In this document: piece after piece, positions 1 through 12,119 of the stretch
Position numbering within the stretch: the stretch's first letter is position 1
Layout: every line of letters begins with the position of its first letter
Source: Mauremys mutica
Taxonomy: Eukaryota; Chordata; Testudines; Geoemydidae
Length of the DNA: 64,000 bases
Direction of reading: 5' to 3'
NCBI RefSeq assembly: GCF_020497125.1
Contig: NC_059081.1
Location: 16,029,105 to 16,093,104, forward strand
Notes under the pieces: generated by a model
What the model was told of the DNA's origin: nothing
Database searches by the model: none
What the model saw: the letters and a program-made list of their open reading frames with translations, nothing else
Made by a program: the position numbers and the translations under genes

Positions 1-1935
1 CTCACTGTGAGTTTGACCTCCAGATGGTTCTCTTTCTCTGTTCTGCGACAATCTGTGAAGGTTCTCTAGGTGTTGGGTCAGCTGACTCATAAGTGCCTTG
101 TGTTCCTTCGGATCACTTTTCCCTCTTACATAGTCATCTTGTGTGACCCTGGGTACCACTCCTTCAGTACACTCCTTCCAGTGTGTCTCTAATGACTGGA
201 TCCTCACAAGAGTGCCTGTCTCCAGAGCTGGTAGGTCCTTGGCTAACCTGTTCTACTCTAATGCCTGCCATCTCTTCTCAGCAGAATCTCCATCCTTCCA
301 GCTGCAACAGATCTCCCCTCATTGGTAGCAGGGTTTTGGGCCTTCATCCCCTTAGCTCCTGTGCTGAACTGTTTTAGCACCCATGTGATGGTGTATTCCT
401 ATGCGCCAAAAATGCTAACAAGGGTCTGAACTGCAAGGAACAGGCTTCTGTATCAAAACCTGTTCCTTATATCACAGACTGTAAAGACTGAGGTTCTGGA
501 AAGTTCTGGCAAGAGATCATCCGTTGTGGGCTGTGGATAATGGCATCTTTTCTATCCCCAGTTCAGTGGCACTGAGTCTATGCCAATGCATAATTTGTCT
601 GTTGGCTTCTTAACCACCAGTATGCTGCTTACCAAAGCTATATTTGCCTCTACAGGTGCTATGATACCCCAGCACTGCAGACTTTCAAGCTCCTTGCATA
701 TTGGATTATGTAGTCCCACTGGAATTTTCCTTTGTGGTAAGCATGCAGGTTCTATTGTGGGGGTCTACTTCCAATTGCAACTTTTCTTCAGACACATGTC
801 GCCTTTGAAAACATCCCCATATGTTATGGAAAACATCCCCAATTATGTCTTTTGTCCATGGAACTCTCCTTTTGCTTCTTGTACTGCAACGATAATATTC
901 TGATGCTGTACCCTGACCGGATCCATGGCTGTGTTCCTCCAGAGGCGTGTGTGGTGCTTGCCACTCACCACCACAAACTTCAATTAGTACAGTTATTTTT
1001 TGGGTTAGTTTCTATGAGGTCAGATTTGCTTATGGGCTGCATTATGTTGTCACTGTACATTATTAGATTGCACCTGCTCTTTGTAATGGGTGTGTTTGAG
1101 TCCAATTCACCCTCAGGAATCACATTGCTGGAAGCCCCAATATCCAGCTAAAATCGCAGAGGGCATTCCCTATTAACATTGTTGCATGCATGGTTGGTAT
1201 GGTCTCTTGTTGCTTTCCAGTTCAGACAGCCGGAACCTGATATGCTCTTGGAATCAAGGAGAGACTCATGATGTCATCACCACTGTCTGCTGTGTCATCT
1301 CCCTCTTGCACAAGTCTAACTGAATCTTTCTGAGACCTTTTTCTGATCCTGCATGCAATGCTGTCCTAGTGTGGGGCACTTCTCCTTTACCCACTCATGC
1401 TGTCTCCCACAATAAATGCATCTCACTATGGGTATGGAACTATGGCCACCTGCTTCTCTTTGCTGTTGTCTCACTGCATATATGTCTGGGAGTGTTGTGC
1501 CTCTTACAGCTTTCAACCTTTCTTCTTGAGGCTTCTGCTAAACATGACATGTCCAAGCATCTATCTAATGTGAGATTGCCTTCCCAGAGCAGCCTCTCCT
1601 GCAGGTGGTGATCTCATGTGCTGCAAACTATCCTGGGAGTCTTTCAACTAACCAATATTTTATGTAGCAGCCTGCGTGCATGCATAAGATAATTACATAG
1701 AGGTCTATCTGCTCCCCTTCAGATTAGTCTGTAGTGAAAAACTTGAGTCGCTCCACAGTTTTGTTCTGCTTTGCGGAGCAATAAGTCCCCAGGGCTGCTA
1801 GGACTGCTGTGAGGCTTGAGGCAGTGGTGAGCTTCAGACTGGTGCTTGTTCTCCAGTAAGGTAAAATAAGTTTTATTTTCCTGCTGTTGTCACCTTCCTG
1901 CATAGCAAGGTCTACGAACAGCTCCAACTCCTTGT
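1..1935 (-). pseudogene. Ty3/Gypsy-type retrotransposon remnant (gag, protease, partial RT, integrase end)
   Basis: Read on the minus strand, the pieces follow gag-pol order. A Gag-like stretch at about 1930-1620 leads to a zinc knuckle near 1360-1420 (Cys-x2-Cys-x3-His-x6-Cys, residues 33, 36, 40 and 47 of a 66-residue frame). A protease-like motif with Asp-Ile-Gly-Ala lies near 1120-1150, where the family has Asp-Thr/Ser-Gly-Ala. The N-terminal part of a Gypsy reverse transcriptase lies at about 790-440, with a recognisable GIIAPVE and VVKKP block. From about 350 to 1 the frames resemble the C-terminal end of integrase. The RT catalytic core, RNase H and most of integrase are absent, so a large internal deletion lies near position 400. 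Stops and frameshifts are frequent. The element runs out of the window at base 1. Function is lost. Assignment to Ty3/Gypsy is by motif and order; the exact clade is not resolved. Confidence 0.72.
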
Positions 1936-2054
1936 AGTGAGGCGGAGTAGTCTCCCTCCAGATTTAAGAGTGAGGAACCACTACCCCCTCCCCGGTGGGC
2001 AGAGCCAGACCCAACCCACCCCCTTCATTGAGCATAACAGGGCGGGATAGGAAG

Positions 2055-2060
2055 TATAAA
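2055..2060 (+). promoter_or_regulatory. TATA box of the LTR-like segment
   Basis: A clean TATAAA lies in a GC-rich context, followed about 25-30 bp downstream by a CAG/TCAGT initiator-like stretch. This spacing is what a pol II LTR promoter would show. Activity today is unknown. Confidence 0.45.
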
Positions 2061-2539
2061 GAGAGGGCCCTGCAGCTCAGTTGAGCGGAGCCACAGAAGG
2101 AGAGAGACCTCTCCAGTTTGCTGCCAACCGCAGCAGCTGAGCCCGCGCTGTGCAGTGCCCTGTCTCTGGAGACACTGACCCTGGGGAGGAGTTGCTGGGT
2201 CTGCCATCCGCAATACACCCTGAGGAGACAGCAGACCCTTCGACTATAAAACCCTCTCTCCAGACTGTGGTAGGAAGTAGCCCAGGGAAACCAGACTGTA
2301 GTCCAGTTTTGTTGCCAGAGCAGGAGCCCTTGGGTTGCAGCTGGATACCCCCGGTGACCCAAGACAGAAGACTCCACCACTGTTAGGGCCCTGGGCTGGG
2401 ACCTGATGGGTCAGGTGGGCCTGGGTCCTCCAGCCCCCCCCAACTGTCAGTCTCACCCTAGGGGGGTGGCCTACTCACACCTAGGCCAGAAGGCTTGGCA
2501 GGCGGCTTGCCCCCACGGAAGACAGTGACCCTTAGACCA

Positions 2540-2900
2540 TGTGTTTTGTTGGCTGCCTTAGCCCAATGGCTTAGCTAAAGCCTGCTTCCTGCTCTGCCCC
2601 ACCCAAAGGGCGAGAGCCTAGACTGTGTGCTTGCTGGCTGCCTTAGTCAGAATGCTCAGACTAAAGCCAGAACCTCAGATTGTTAATTGCTGTCTGCCCC
2701 AGGAAGGACGCTGTGGGTTAAAGATTGCTTATGCTCTGCACCACCTCGAGGGCCAGAGCCCTAACCTCTTGATTGGCAGCAGCCCGAGGCAGGAGACTCT
2801 GGGCTAGAGACTGCTTACTGCTCTGCCCCGCCCGAGGGGGCTAGAGCACCAGGCTGTAAATGGTTGTTTACTTCTGCTAGGGGGCTACAGAGCTAGACTG
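2540..2900 (+). repeat. Degenerate tandem repeat, unit about 110 bp
   Basis: The motif TGCTCTGCCCCxCCC followed by GAGGGCxAGAGCC recurs near 2590, 2735 and 2820. Each copy is preceded by a variant of GGCTGCCTTAG or a related stretch. The units have diverged and carry indels. The array lies inside the LTR-like segment. Confidence 0.5.
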
Positions 2901-2994
2901 CTTATTGATTGAGTCCGAGGGTTGCGACCAGACACAGTGAGGCGGAGTGGCCTCCCTCCCAACTTAAGAGCGAGGGACAACTACCCTCCTCCTT

Positions 2995-4795
2995 CCAGTA
3001 AGTCCATCACTGGGCTAGGTTTTGCGTCTGCAAATTTCAGGGCTCCAGGGGGCTTCAGGCCGAGCGCTATGGCTCACATGGACAGCTGCTGCACTTCAGA
3101 GAACTCACAGCCATGTATCCTTAGCAAAAAGTAATGATCAATGCAGGGTAAGTTGAACAAGAGGAATTTCATTAAACCCTGTGGACTGATCTGTCCATAT
3201 ATCTGAGTCACTTCCAGCCTCATTCCACACATTCCATCTTCCTCTGATCTCCTGTCCATACCAGTCCTTCCAGGGAACATGGGACCTCTGAATCAAATAC
3301 ACTTTGCCATTTCCAAAGAATGTTAAATTAGTCACTCCTAGGCCTGTGCTGGAAGAGTGTGCTTTGAGATTTGACCTCAAGTGGGAGGTTTTTAGTCCTG
3401 TGAACCAGTTATTTCACATCTGAAAGAGCATATCATGAACAAACATCATTCATGCTGTTTATTCCATACTCTTACTCGTTAAGCAACGGGGAGCTGCCTG
3501 AGTTGTTACCTTCTCAACTAATTCCAACATATAAAAATGCAAAAATCTTGCACTCATTACCAATATTCGGCGCTGTGAAAGGTTTTGAATGGCTTTGGGT
3601 CAATATACTAGTAAATGGCTTTTAAAGATATAAAATGTAGTAGTATATTTCTATGCAACCAGTATAAGTTTATCTATTTAAAGAACTGCTCTCAGTTTAC
3701 ATCAACCCAGAAGACAGAAAGTTCAAAATATGATGCATTGCTCAGCAGGAATACACTATGAAATATTTTGATGATAATTATCCCAAACTCTTACATTGCC
3801 AAAAAAACAGCCAGAGAATGCTGAGACATATGAACAAGTCTCAGGGAGGACCTTTCACTTTTGAAGATATTTATTTTAAAGGTCAGTATAACAAATAGCC
3901 CAACATGCCAGCAATATTTTGGAACCACAACTCCACATCAACTCTAATAACTCCTCTGTGTCTTCTGAGATAATTTAGCCTAATGGAAATATTGATCTGC
4001 TCTACAATGGATGCTATAGGATTTTTTAAAACATTAACCGTCAAGCCAGTACAAGGGAACATTGAACATAAGAACTTAATTTTGCTTATAAGCTGGCATC
4101 CCTAATAAGTTATGGTGACAAATTTGAAGACTAACACAAATCCAAGCTACAATCAGACTTCAAAGTTCAACACATGAACTACTATTTATAATTATCTCCA
4201 CTTAAAATTATTAATACAGTACTACCTATTTCTGTTCCCTAACGGACGCCTTTGGCATTATTGTAAGCTAGCAAGAACCATTTGCTTTATAAGTCTTGCC
4301 AATAGGGGGCATTAATAACATCTGTTTAGCAAGGTCACTTGCAATTTTCAGTTCTGTCAATAATTGGCATTAGGTTCACAGTCACACAATTATGGCTAAA
4401 TTGTTTTGACCCTGTTGCTTTCACTAAAGAAAGACCATTCATCATATGATTACAGCAAACATTCCAATATTGTGTGTCTGGTAGATAAGCATATTGGTTT
4501 GGAAAGCTAGAACAAATAACACAGTAACTAAACAAAATATGTAAGTAGACAAAACCGTGTAAGTGGCAAAATAGGTAAGTTGACAAAAACACGTCATAAA
4601 TATCAGAACACTAAATCATGGTTATTGGCAGTGATTTTGGCAGTGAAAATTTCTCCACAGCTAAATTCACACACCTAAAAATCGGAAGAACGAGAGTTCT
4701 TCTGTCGCTATAACATATTGTAACAAGTTGACATCTCAAGTAACAAGCCTTTAAAGAAAGGGCAAAAATCACATGTTGTTTTTCAGTTCAACTAG
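2995..4795. other. No gene seen; AT-rich unique-looking DNA
   Basis: Short open frames only, with no recognisable domain, no splice-bounded exon and no clear repeat boundaries. The first 400 bases are less AT-rich and may be an old repeat fragment that I cannot classify. Confidence 0.5.
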
Positions 4796-4799
4796 AAAA

Positions 4800-5658
4800 T
4801 TAGGCCTTGGTCCTTGGCTACAGGGCTTATAGAGGTATTTGGGGTGCAATGTTGACAGGAAGACAGCTAATGAAACACCTAATGAAAGGCTCCAGAGGTG
4901 TTCCTGGCAATTACCGGCTGGTAAGCCTAACTTCAGTACCAGGCAAATTGGTTGAAACTATAGTAAAGAACAGAATTATCAGACACATAGATGAACATGA
5001 TATGTTGGGGAAAAGTAAACTTTTCTAAAGGGAAATCATGCTTCACTGCTATATCAAAATTCTTTCAAGGTATCAACAAGTATGTCATCAAGGGTGATCC
5101 AGTTAATAGAGTGTACTTGGCCTTTCAGAAAGCCTTGCCCAGCAGTCAAAAAAGCCTAGAAAAGAGAAAACTAAGGGTGGGGGGATATAATTGAGGTCTA
5201 TAAAATCATGAATGGTGTGGAGAAAGTGAATAAGAGAGTGTTATTTACTTCTTTACATAACACAAGAACCAGGAGTCACCCAATGAAATTAATAGGCAGC
5301 AGGTTTAAAACAAACATAAGGAAGTACTTCTTCCCACAACACACAGTAAACTTGTGGAACTTGTTGCCAGGGCATATTGTGAAGGCCAAAAGTATAACTG
5401 GGTTAAAAAAGTATTAGATATATTCCTGGAGGATAAGTCCATCAGTGGCTGTTAGCCAAGATGGTTAGGGATGCAAACCATGTCCCTAACCTTTGACTCC
5501 CGGAAGGTGAGACTGGGTGACTGGGGATGGATCACTGAGTAATTGCTCTGTTCTGTTCTTTCCCTCTGAAGCCTCTGGCACTGGCCATTGTCAGAAGACA
5601 GGATACTGGGCTAGATGGACCATTGGTCTGACCCTTTATGGCCATTCTTCTGTTCTTT
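4800..5658 (+). pseudogene. CR1 LINE fragment (RT pieces and 3' tail)
   Basis: A 5'-truncated CR1 non-LTR retrotransposon. The 4840-5020 part encodes a recognisable CR1 RT start, with NYRLVSLTSVPGKLVE corresponding to the family's NYRPVSLTSVPGK block. The next frame (5000-5130) continues with FxKGKSC and a degenerate VYLAFQKA, where the family has VYLDFSKAFD. The RT catalytic middle is then missing, and the reading jumps near 5150-5190 to the C-terminal portion around 5205-5420 ([26 protein letters not shown]). The region 5430-5658 is the CR1 3' untranslated tail, with the CTGGGCTAGATGGACC block. At least two frame changes and an internal deletion make it non-functional. Confidence 0.85.
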
Positions 5659-5724
5659 TGCTGTCATGACTCAAAGCCATCTTTGTACATTCTGAACTCA
5701 TCTTTCTATTGATCTCTCTTAGGT

Positions 5725-5985
5725 ACTCAAATAGCCCCCATTACCTAAGTTACAATCTCTAATATATTTATCCTTGAAGGCAGGGAAGTGTGGTTATCCC
5801 CATTTTACATGGGGAACTGAGGCACAGAGAAACACAATTAACTTCCTCAAGGTCACACAAGAGTCTGCAGCACAGCAGGGAATTGAGCCCAGATCTTCTG
5901 AACCCAGAATAACTCCTAAACACTGGACCACTTTTCCTCCTGTTGAGCCAGTTGAGACAAAAGTCTGTGTTAACTTGCACCAACT
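5725..5985 (-). repeat. MIR/CORE-type SINE, reverse orientation
   Basis: Contains the diagnostic core CATTTTACATGGGGAACTGA, then GGCACAGAGA and AGGTCACACAAG, then a variant of the family's ATTGAACCCAGATC. This is the reverse complement of the usual MIR reading. The copy is old and divergent. Members are tRNA-derived RNA pol III SINEs. Confidence 0.7.
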
Positions 5986-5989
5986 ACTA

Positions 5990-7195
5990 ACAGCCCCAAA
6001 AGGCTGACACAAAAGTCGGAAGTCAGGATGGTTCCGGAAAAATCATACCCCTTATACTAACCATAGAGCAAGGGATGGCATAGAAACCATGATGTTGGTC
6101 TACACCACCAGAGGATGCCTCTACAATAATAATGTTTTCAGGCCCTGGCTATACATGATTACATAGATTGATTAGATTAGATAGATTAGATTAGATTAGG
6201 TCTGTTTTAGTAATTGAGTGCAAAGCAACCACAGGACAGCTCAGGATATGGGCTTTCAGAGTTCGAAATGAATAAAATTCAGACATACACATTTGAACTT
6301 CTCTTTAAAGCATAAGCTTAATTTGAACATATGCATAGCAAAACCTATATTGCTCTAATTATCAGAAGTTATTTATCAATTATGCACAGCTTCTGTGGAA
6401 GATTTCAATAATTACAGTAGCTTTGCTATTTGATTCCATCCATATTTCATCAGTAGGTTACTAACACAATATACATGCTATAGATTCCTCCATCTCACTC
6501 AGTATTCCACAGAGACATGATATATGCAATAAGTCTACACAGCCTCAAGAAAGTTCTGTGTATTACCAAATTTCCTAATAAGATCATCTGATTCCAACTC
6601 CACCAGCCTTCCTTTAATCTACCAACTTGGATCATACCTAGGGGAAGGAAAGCAAAATCTTTATAAGTCGCCACTATATATAAAGCTGTGTTTGTTATGA
6701 AGAAACATAGCACAGCCTCTTTCAGCAACAATCTTGCCAGACAGATTTCTGTAATATCTCTCATTGAAAGACAACAAATGAATCAAATATGGTTAGACAG
6801 GAAAGATTTTCATTAGATGTCTTGATTTTTTTAATTCCTGCTTTTTTCTTCACATAGTAATGAAAATCCCAGCATGTTCTTTTAACAATGAACAGATAAC
6901 TAAAATATTCACATCGATAACATTTTTGACCCAGGAAACATTTCCTCCAACTTATCTGGTCTGCTGCTCTAGGTGAACAGAATACTTTTGTATTTATGTT
7001 CAGAAAAGATTAACAAGTTATGACTTAAGCACATTAAATTACAGTGCTTTGAATATAGAACTTCTGGTCTTTTTTATTCATCCCTCAATAAAATAAGCAC
7101 AAATGTTAAACATTACCTGATGGAATATAATTCCTGAAAAGCTTGAATCATAGAAAGTAACTAGGGAAATAAAGAGCTTAATAATTGTGAAATAA
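5990..7195. other. No gene seen
   Basis: AT-rich sequence with only short, featureless open frames, plus one short (TTAGA)n-like tract that is listed separately. Confidence 0.5.
6158..6200. repeat. TTAGA/TAGAT microsatellite
   Basis: About seven imperfect copies of a TTAGA-type pentamer, interrupted by GATAGATT variants. Confidence 0.8.
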
Positions 7196-7199
7196 TTTG

Positions 7200-7930
7200 A
7201 CTTTTAAAAGACTGGCGATAGAATAGTGTGTGTCTGGAGCTTCAGACAGAAAAGCTGCAGGAAGCAGGTCCTCACAAAGTGAAGCAGCCAAAAACCTGCC
7301 CGAAACCAAGGAGGAAAAGAGTGGCTGACCAGGGACACCCCAGGACAGGAGCCAGGAGGAGCACTGTGCCAGAAAGGAATCGCCCAAGAAAGACAAACCA
7401 GAGCTGGACCCAGTAGCACTACTGCCCAGAGCTGCATGGGGCCATGAGTACTGAGGCTTGTGACTTTGCATTGGGAATAAGGAGGGAGGCTGCCAGCTAG
7501 TTAAGTGTGGAGGTGGTCACTCTGTGTGGCTTTGCAGAGAGTGGCAGAAGAGCGCACCGGAGGGGGTTGTTGGGGAAAAGACGACCAGATGCACCCAAGA
7601 ATCACCATTGGACTGGAACTTTGCCCAGGACCAGGAGTGGCGAGTTGATATAGGCCTGTGGTGCCTTTGCTCCAGCAAATTCAGAGCCCCGAGGGCCAGG
7701 CTCCACCAATGGTGGGGGCCAGGTCTCTCCTGCGGCCCCACCTGCTGCCCCTGCATGCCTCCCTCGGAGCATCCCCCGACAGACTCCTGAACTCTATGTG
7801 CAGACACATTGCTTGGCATCTGACCTTCAGACTGTGGTACCACTGGGCTGTGGGGACTGGTGTTGAAAGTAACCCTGTTTTATTGCTCCCCTAATCTTTC
7901 TCCCTGTTGTTTTTCTCCATTCATTCCTGC
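7200..7930 (+). repeat. LTR-retrotransposon leader/LTR-like block, unclassified
   Basis: An abrupt GC-richer block in AT-rich surroundings. It carries purine-rich phrases such as GGACAGGAGCCAGGAGG and GAGCTGGACCCAG, and ends in a pyrimidine run near 7880-7930. I recognise the composition and phrasing as a repeated turtle LTR-retroelement leader, but cannot define termini or target duplications. The open frames here look like chance products of a GC-rich, stop-poor repeat. Alternative: an untranslated piece of another retroelement family. Confidence 0.4.
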
Positions 7931-7994
7931 ACATACCTCTTCTTGGTCAGAGCTGCCTGAAGAGCAGACTCCATCTTGGCCACAAGGGCGCTAA

Positions 7995-9020
7995 AGTTAC
8001 ACAATCATCAAGTGATCCATCCCCTGTTGTCCACTCCCAGTTTCTGGCAATCAGAGGCTAGGGACACCCAGAGCATGGGGATTCATCCCGGACCATCTTT
8101 GCTAATAGCCATTGATGGACCTATCCTCCATGAACTTATCTAGTTCTTTTTTGCATCCCATTACAGTTTTGACCTTCACAACATCCTCTGGCAACAAGTT
8201 CCACAGGTTGACTGTGCGTTATGTGAAGAAGTACTTCCTTTTGTTTGTTTTAAACCTGTAGCCTATTAATTTCATTGGGTGACCCCTGGTTCTTGTAATA
8301 ACACTTCCTTATTTACTTTCTCCACACCATTCGTGATTTTATAAATCTCTATCATATTCCCTCTAACTCTGTTTTCCGAGCTGAAAAGTCCCAATCTTTT
8401 TAATCTCTCTTCAGATGGAAGCTGTTCCATATCCTTAATCATTTTGTTGCCCTTCTCTGTACCTTTTCCAATTCTAATATAACTTTTTTGAGATGGGGTG
8501 ACCAGAACTGCATTCAGTATTCAAGGTGTGGGCTACCATGGATTTATATTATGATATTTTCTGTTTTATTATCTATGCAGTTCCTCACGGTTCCTAACAT
8601 TCTCTTAGCTTTTTTGGCTGCCGCTGCACATTGAACAGCTATTTTTGGAGAACTAGCCACAATGACTCCAAAACCTCTCTCTTGAGTGGTCACAGCTAAT
8701 TTCGACCCAATCTTTTTGTATGTATAGTTGGGATTAGGTTTTCCAGTGTGCATTACACTTTGCATTTATGAACATGGAATTTCATCTGCCATAGTGTTGC
8801 CCAGTCACCCTGTTTTGTGCAATCCCTTTGTAACTCTTTGCAGTCAGCTTTGGACTTAACTATCTTGAGGAATTTTGTATGTTATGCAAATTTTGCCACC
8901 TCACTGTTTACCCCTTGTTCCAGATCATTTATGAATAAGTTGAATATTACTAGTCCCAGTACACATCCCTGCAAGACACCATTATTTACCTCACTCCATT
9001 CTGAAACTCATGCAAAATAG
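7995..9020 (-). pseudogene. CR1 LINE fragment, reverse orientation
   Basis: On the minus strand this reads from the CR1 RT C-terminal half into the 3' tail. A 73-residue frame at 8544-8765 shows KLAVTTQERGFGV followed by QCAAAAKKAKRMLG, the conserved CR1 block after the RT catalytic core. The region 8500-8200 carries degenerate continuations of the C-terminal domain (the KKYFLP-type and LPEDVVK-type blocks read in reverse). The 3' tail is at about 8120-7995, matching the tail of the plus-strand CR1 at 5430-5520. The 5' end is truncated near 9020. Stops and frameshifts are present, so it is inactive. The antisense strand is free of long frames. Confidence 0.82.
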
Positions 9021-9024
9021 CCAA

Positions 9025-11910
9025 TGAAAGGTAGGGGTTTTGACTGAATACAGATTGTGGGATTGGCCCATTTTTAAAGATAAAGTCAGTCTATTACCTA
9101 GCTCTCATAGTCATCAGTGCCCTCCATAAGTCTTGATGGATCAATTAGTTATATAAAACAGTAGTTGAGTTTTAAACGTTTAGTTATTGCTGTGATTTTG
9201 GTATTTGTTGTCATACATATTATTTCCAAAGTATCATTCATCTGCTGTTTTAAAGAGGAAATACTAACAGAATTTCACATTTGCCAACAGACCTCTGATT
9301 TGAAATAGTTAACACACATTGGGGTTATTTTGTTTGTTTGGTTTTTACCCCTTTTTCTTTTGAAAATTTCATTACCTCAGCTCATTGCCATTGGCTTTGG
9401 AGCTACATGCTAGTTCTCCTCTGGAGATGAGATGAAAAATACAATAGAAAGGAAAAAGTTAGAACAAAGTAGCATGGGGTCCCATGGGACATATCGGTTC
9501 TTTAATCTCTCCCCAGACTGCTTCTGGTTAGTAAAGAGGAGATGATATTGCTACGAATACCACTGCTGCTGCTCCTAGTGCTTTTAATTCCTTTACTTCT
9601 TTTCCCTTCCGTGAAGCAAACAGACATGTGTTTTAAAATAGGCTGGTACATTAGCCAGCCTTGAAACATTCCAGATACTTTGCTGCTGACAGCATTTATC
9701 CACCTGCTGGCAGGCATGACAGACTTTTGATGCCCAAACAAGTACCCACTGAGGTGAAGCTATACATTTTTCCATCTTTAACTCTGGAGATAGAGGATCA
9801 CTTCTGCAAGATAGTGATTAGTCCCAAAATGGATGATTTGTTGGAGCTGTGAGGCTAGTCCTTACAGTATTGGTGATAGTATTTACAACAGCTGTCATTG
9901 GATAGCACTCAGAACCTTGTTGGGGTAGCAGTACTTTGCAAGATCAGGCTCACTGGTATTGGAAATTTCTCTAAGTATTCAAATGTGCCTTTACCGTATG
10001 CATTTGGATATGGCTTCAGGTAGCTCATAATTAATTAATGATGTACACTGTCTTGTCCTTTTGAATTCTACTATTCATTTTTCATGTTTACTGTGTACAC
10101 AAATCTCTTTATTGCTGGCTATAAAGAGTCTTAATTAGTCATTATCTATCTCTAGACTATCATCTGTTATGAAATAGTACATACCACTAGGAGTGCCTGT
10201 AATGGTTTAAGAATGCCATCTTATGAGAGGGATGGATAAGAGAATACTTATACACAAAGACTTGTCAGCCATTATTTTTAACTTTCCCTTTACATTTAAG
10301 GTTTTTTTATTCTTTAATATTTAGTTGCACACAATCTTTCTGATATGCTTCTTCTAAAGACTTACTTGTTTGCATTAAGATACCTTTATCAGCCACTGAA
10401 TGATCATTTATTTTAGAACGCTGTATCTATAATCTACCTAGATTATCCAATTAACTTGTTTGTACTACTCTTTGTTTCATCAGCTGCTTAGTCTAGAATT
10501 TGATTAATGACTTTAGTTTTGACATTTTGTTAAACATGCAATCTAAGTAATAATATTCTAGGGAGCAATTCTACGTCACATGCTATTTTAAATACTCTGT
10601 ATCTGTATATTATCAGCTTTTTATTTTTAAAACTTACACATCCCAGTTTACACAACACTGAAGCTCCAGGCAGGCCAGCATCAGACTCCATTATAAATGG
10701 AAGCCAAATTTGTGCTAATTTTATTTCTCACCTAAACTGTGACACTAGTTTTTTATTCTTATGCATCTGAGATGTTTGGCATTAAGGACTAACTGAAGGG
10801 TTTTAAAAGCACACTCTTTCTTCAAAGCATTAATACAGAAAAAAGGAACAGGAAGTAATGAGCATGTAGCATTAGTATCCAGAGAATAGTTGGGCTAGGT
10901 AGGTATGAAACTTAAGATTTTCTTTTTTAAAGATACTGTACAATAAAAAAAAATCTGTTAAAAAACACTGCAGCATTTTCAGAAACTGTTTCCAGTGATT
11001 TATAAGGCAGATTTTCTTCAGTGAGTGCAGCATTCATCAGACAAGAGTATGAGTACTTCTTAGATCTTACAGCTTAACAATGAAACATAAAATTCTTCAG
11101 TCTCAAATGCATTACAATCTTTGTTTTCTCATTCAAATCCATTCCCTTTCATTTCCCTGACATTTCATCCATGTCAGCGTTATTTGTGTAGGACTCAAGA
11201 CAGATTTCTCTTATAGGATGTCATATACTGAATAAAACCGGGATAGTCTCATGAGTCTTTGCTACCTAAGGAATAGGTTAACAGTGATCCTATAGTAATT
11301 ATGAGTTTTGACTACCATCATGGCTGCATAATCTAGTCCTAATCTGATTTTAAAACCTCAAGGTTTAGAGAAATTTTTGTTCTGTATAAATTTGCAATCA
11401 TACAAAAATACTCTTTTTTTGGTGGGAATGGGGAGAGGTTGGTTGAACCTCAAAAGCAGTTTCAAATATTTCAATTTAGAAATGCAAATATATTCTATCA
11501 AAAAAAGTTCAAGTACAGGAAACTTAGTCACAGTGAACAGATTTTCTGCTGCCATAACTCTATGCAGATCAGTGGATTAGTTCACCTGAAAATTTGACCC
11601 AGAATATCAATCCTTAATACTTTTATGTGAAATGTAAATACAGCAGCAGTCTTATTTTGTGCAGTTCAGATCCATACACATCAAGTTTACAATAATGGAT
11701 CAACCAATAGAAAAAACAACAAACAAACAAGAAAAAAACATTGGCATACTTTAAGAGTAGTGATAGAGAGAGAAGTCCAGGTGTAGAAAAACAACAAGCA
11801 TCTATCTTTCGGCGCTATCGCATCTTGCAACCAAATTTTCAAAGGAGGCCTCCAATTTTGATTGCCTAGCTTGAGGCCTGCTTTTCAGAAGTGCTGAGAA
11901 TCCATAATTG
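9025..11910. other. No gene seen
   Basis: AT-rich unique-looking DNA with short random frames. I see no repeat boundaries, coding signature or structured RNA. Confidence 0.5.
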
Positions 11911-11914
11911 TTGT

Positions 11915-12115
11915 TTCCGGGCCTCCATTGTGCTAGGCACTGTACAGCCATATACAGGGCTTGATCCTGAGCTCATTGAAGTCAATGACAAAATTACCAT
12001 TGACTTCAGTGGTGCAGGATTAGATCTACAATAAAAGAGTGGTCTCTGCCCCAAAAAAGCCTATAATGAAAATATATGGCAAGAGACAAATGGGAACATG
12101 CAACATACAGACAAG
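11915..12115 (+). repeat. L2/MIR-like tail interrupted by a hairpin-forming repeat
   Basis: The stretch begins with ATTGTGCTAGGCACTGTACA and resumes near 12035 with TCTCTGCCCC, typical of an old amniote L2/MIR tail. Between them is an imperfect palindrome, with arms 11974-11987 and 11998-12011 that match at 13 of 14 positions (CATTGAAGTCAATG and its complement) and an outer GATCCTG/CAGGATTA pairing. The insert looks like a separate foldback repeat. Confidence 0.5.
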
Positions 12116-12119
12116 ATGA

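Larger units (their letters stand above)
1936..2994 (+). repeat. LTR-like segment bounded by 58-bp direct repeats
   Basis: A GC-rich block of about 1 kb begins and ends with nearly the same sequence. The stretch at 1936-1993 recurs at 2936-2994, starting AGTGAGGCGGAGT, exactly 1000 bp apart. Inside are a TATA box, a C-rich stretch near 2430-2460, and a degenerate array of about 110-bp units at 2540-2900. This matches my recollection of a turtle LTR-retrotransposon LTR/leader, but I could not align it. It sits directly upstream, in minus-strand terms, of the Gypsy gag remnant, yet its promoter points the other way. It may therefore be a separate insertion. Confidence 0.5.

Noticed and set aside
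2150..2386. 78-codon plus-strand frame after the TATA box as a small retroelement protein
   Set aside because: No motif, and the opposite strand is equally open; looks like LTR/leader sequence.
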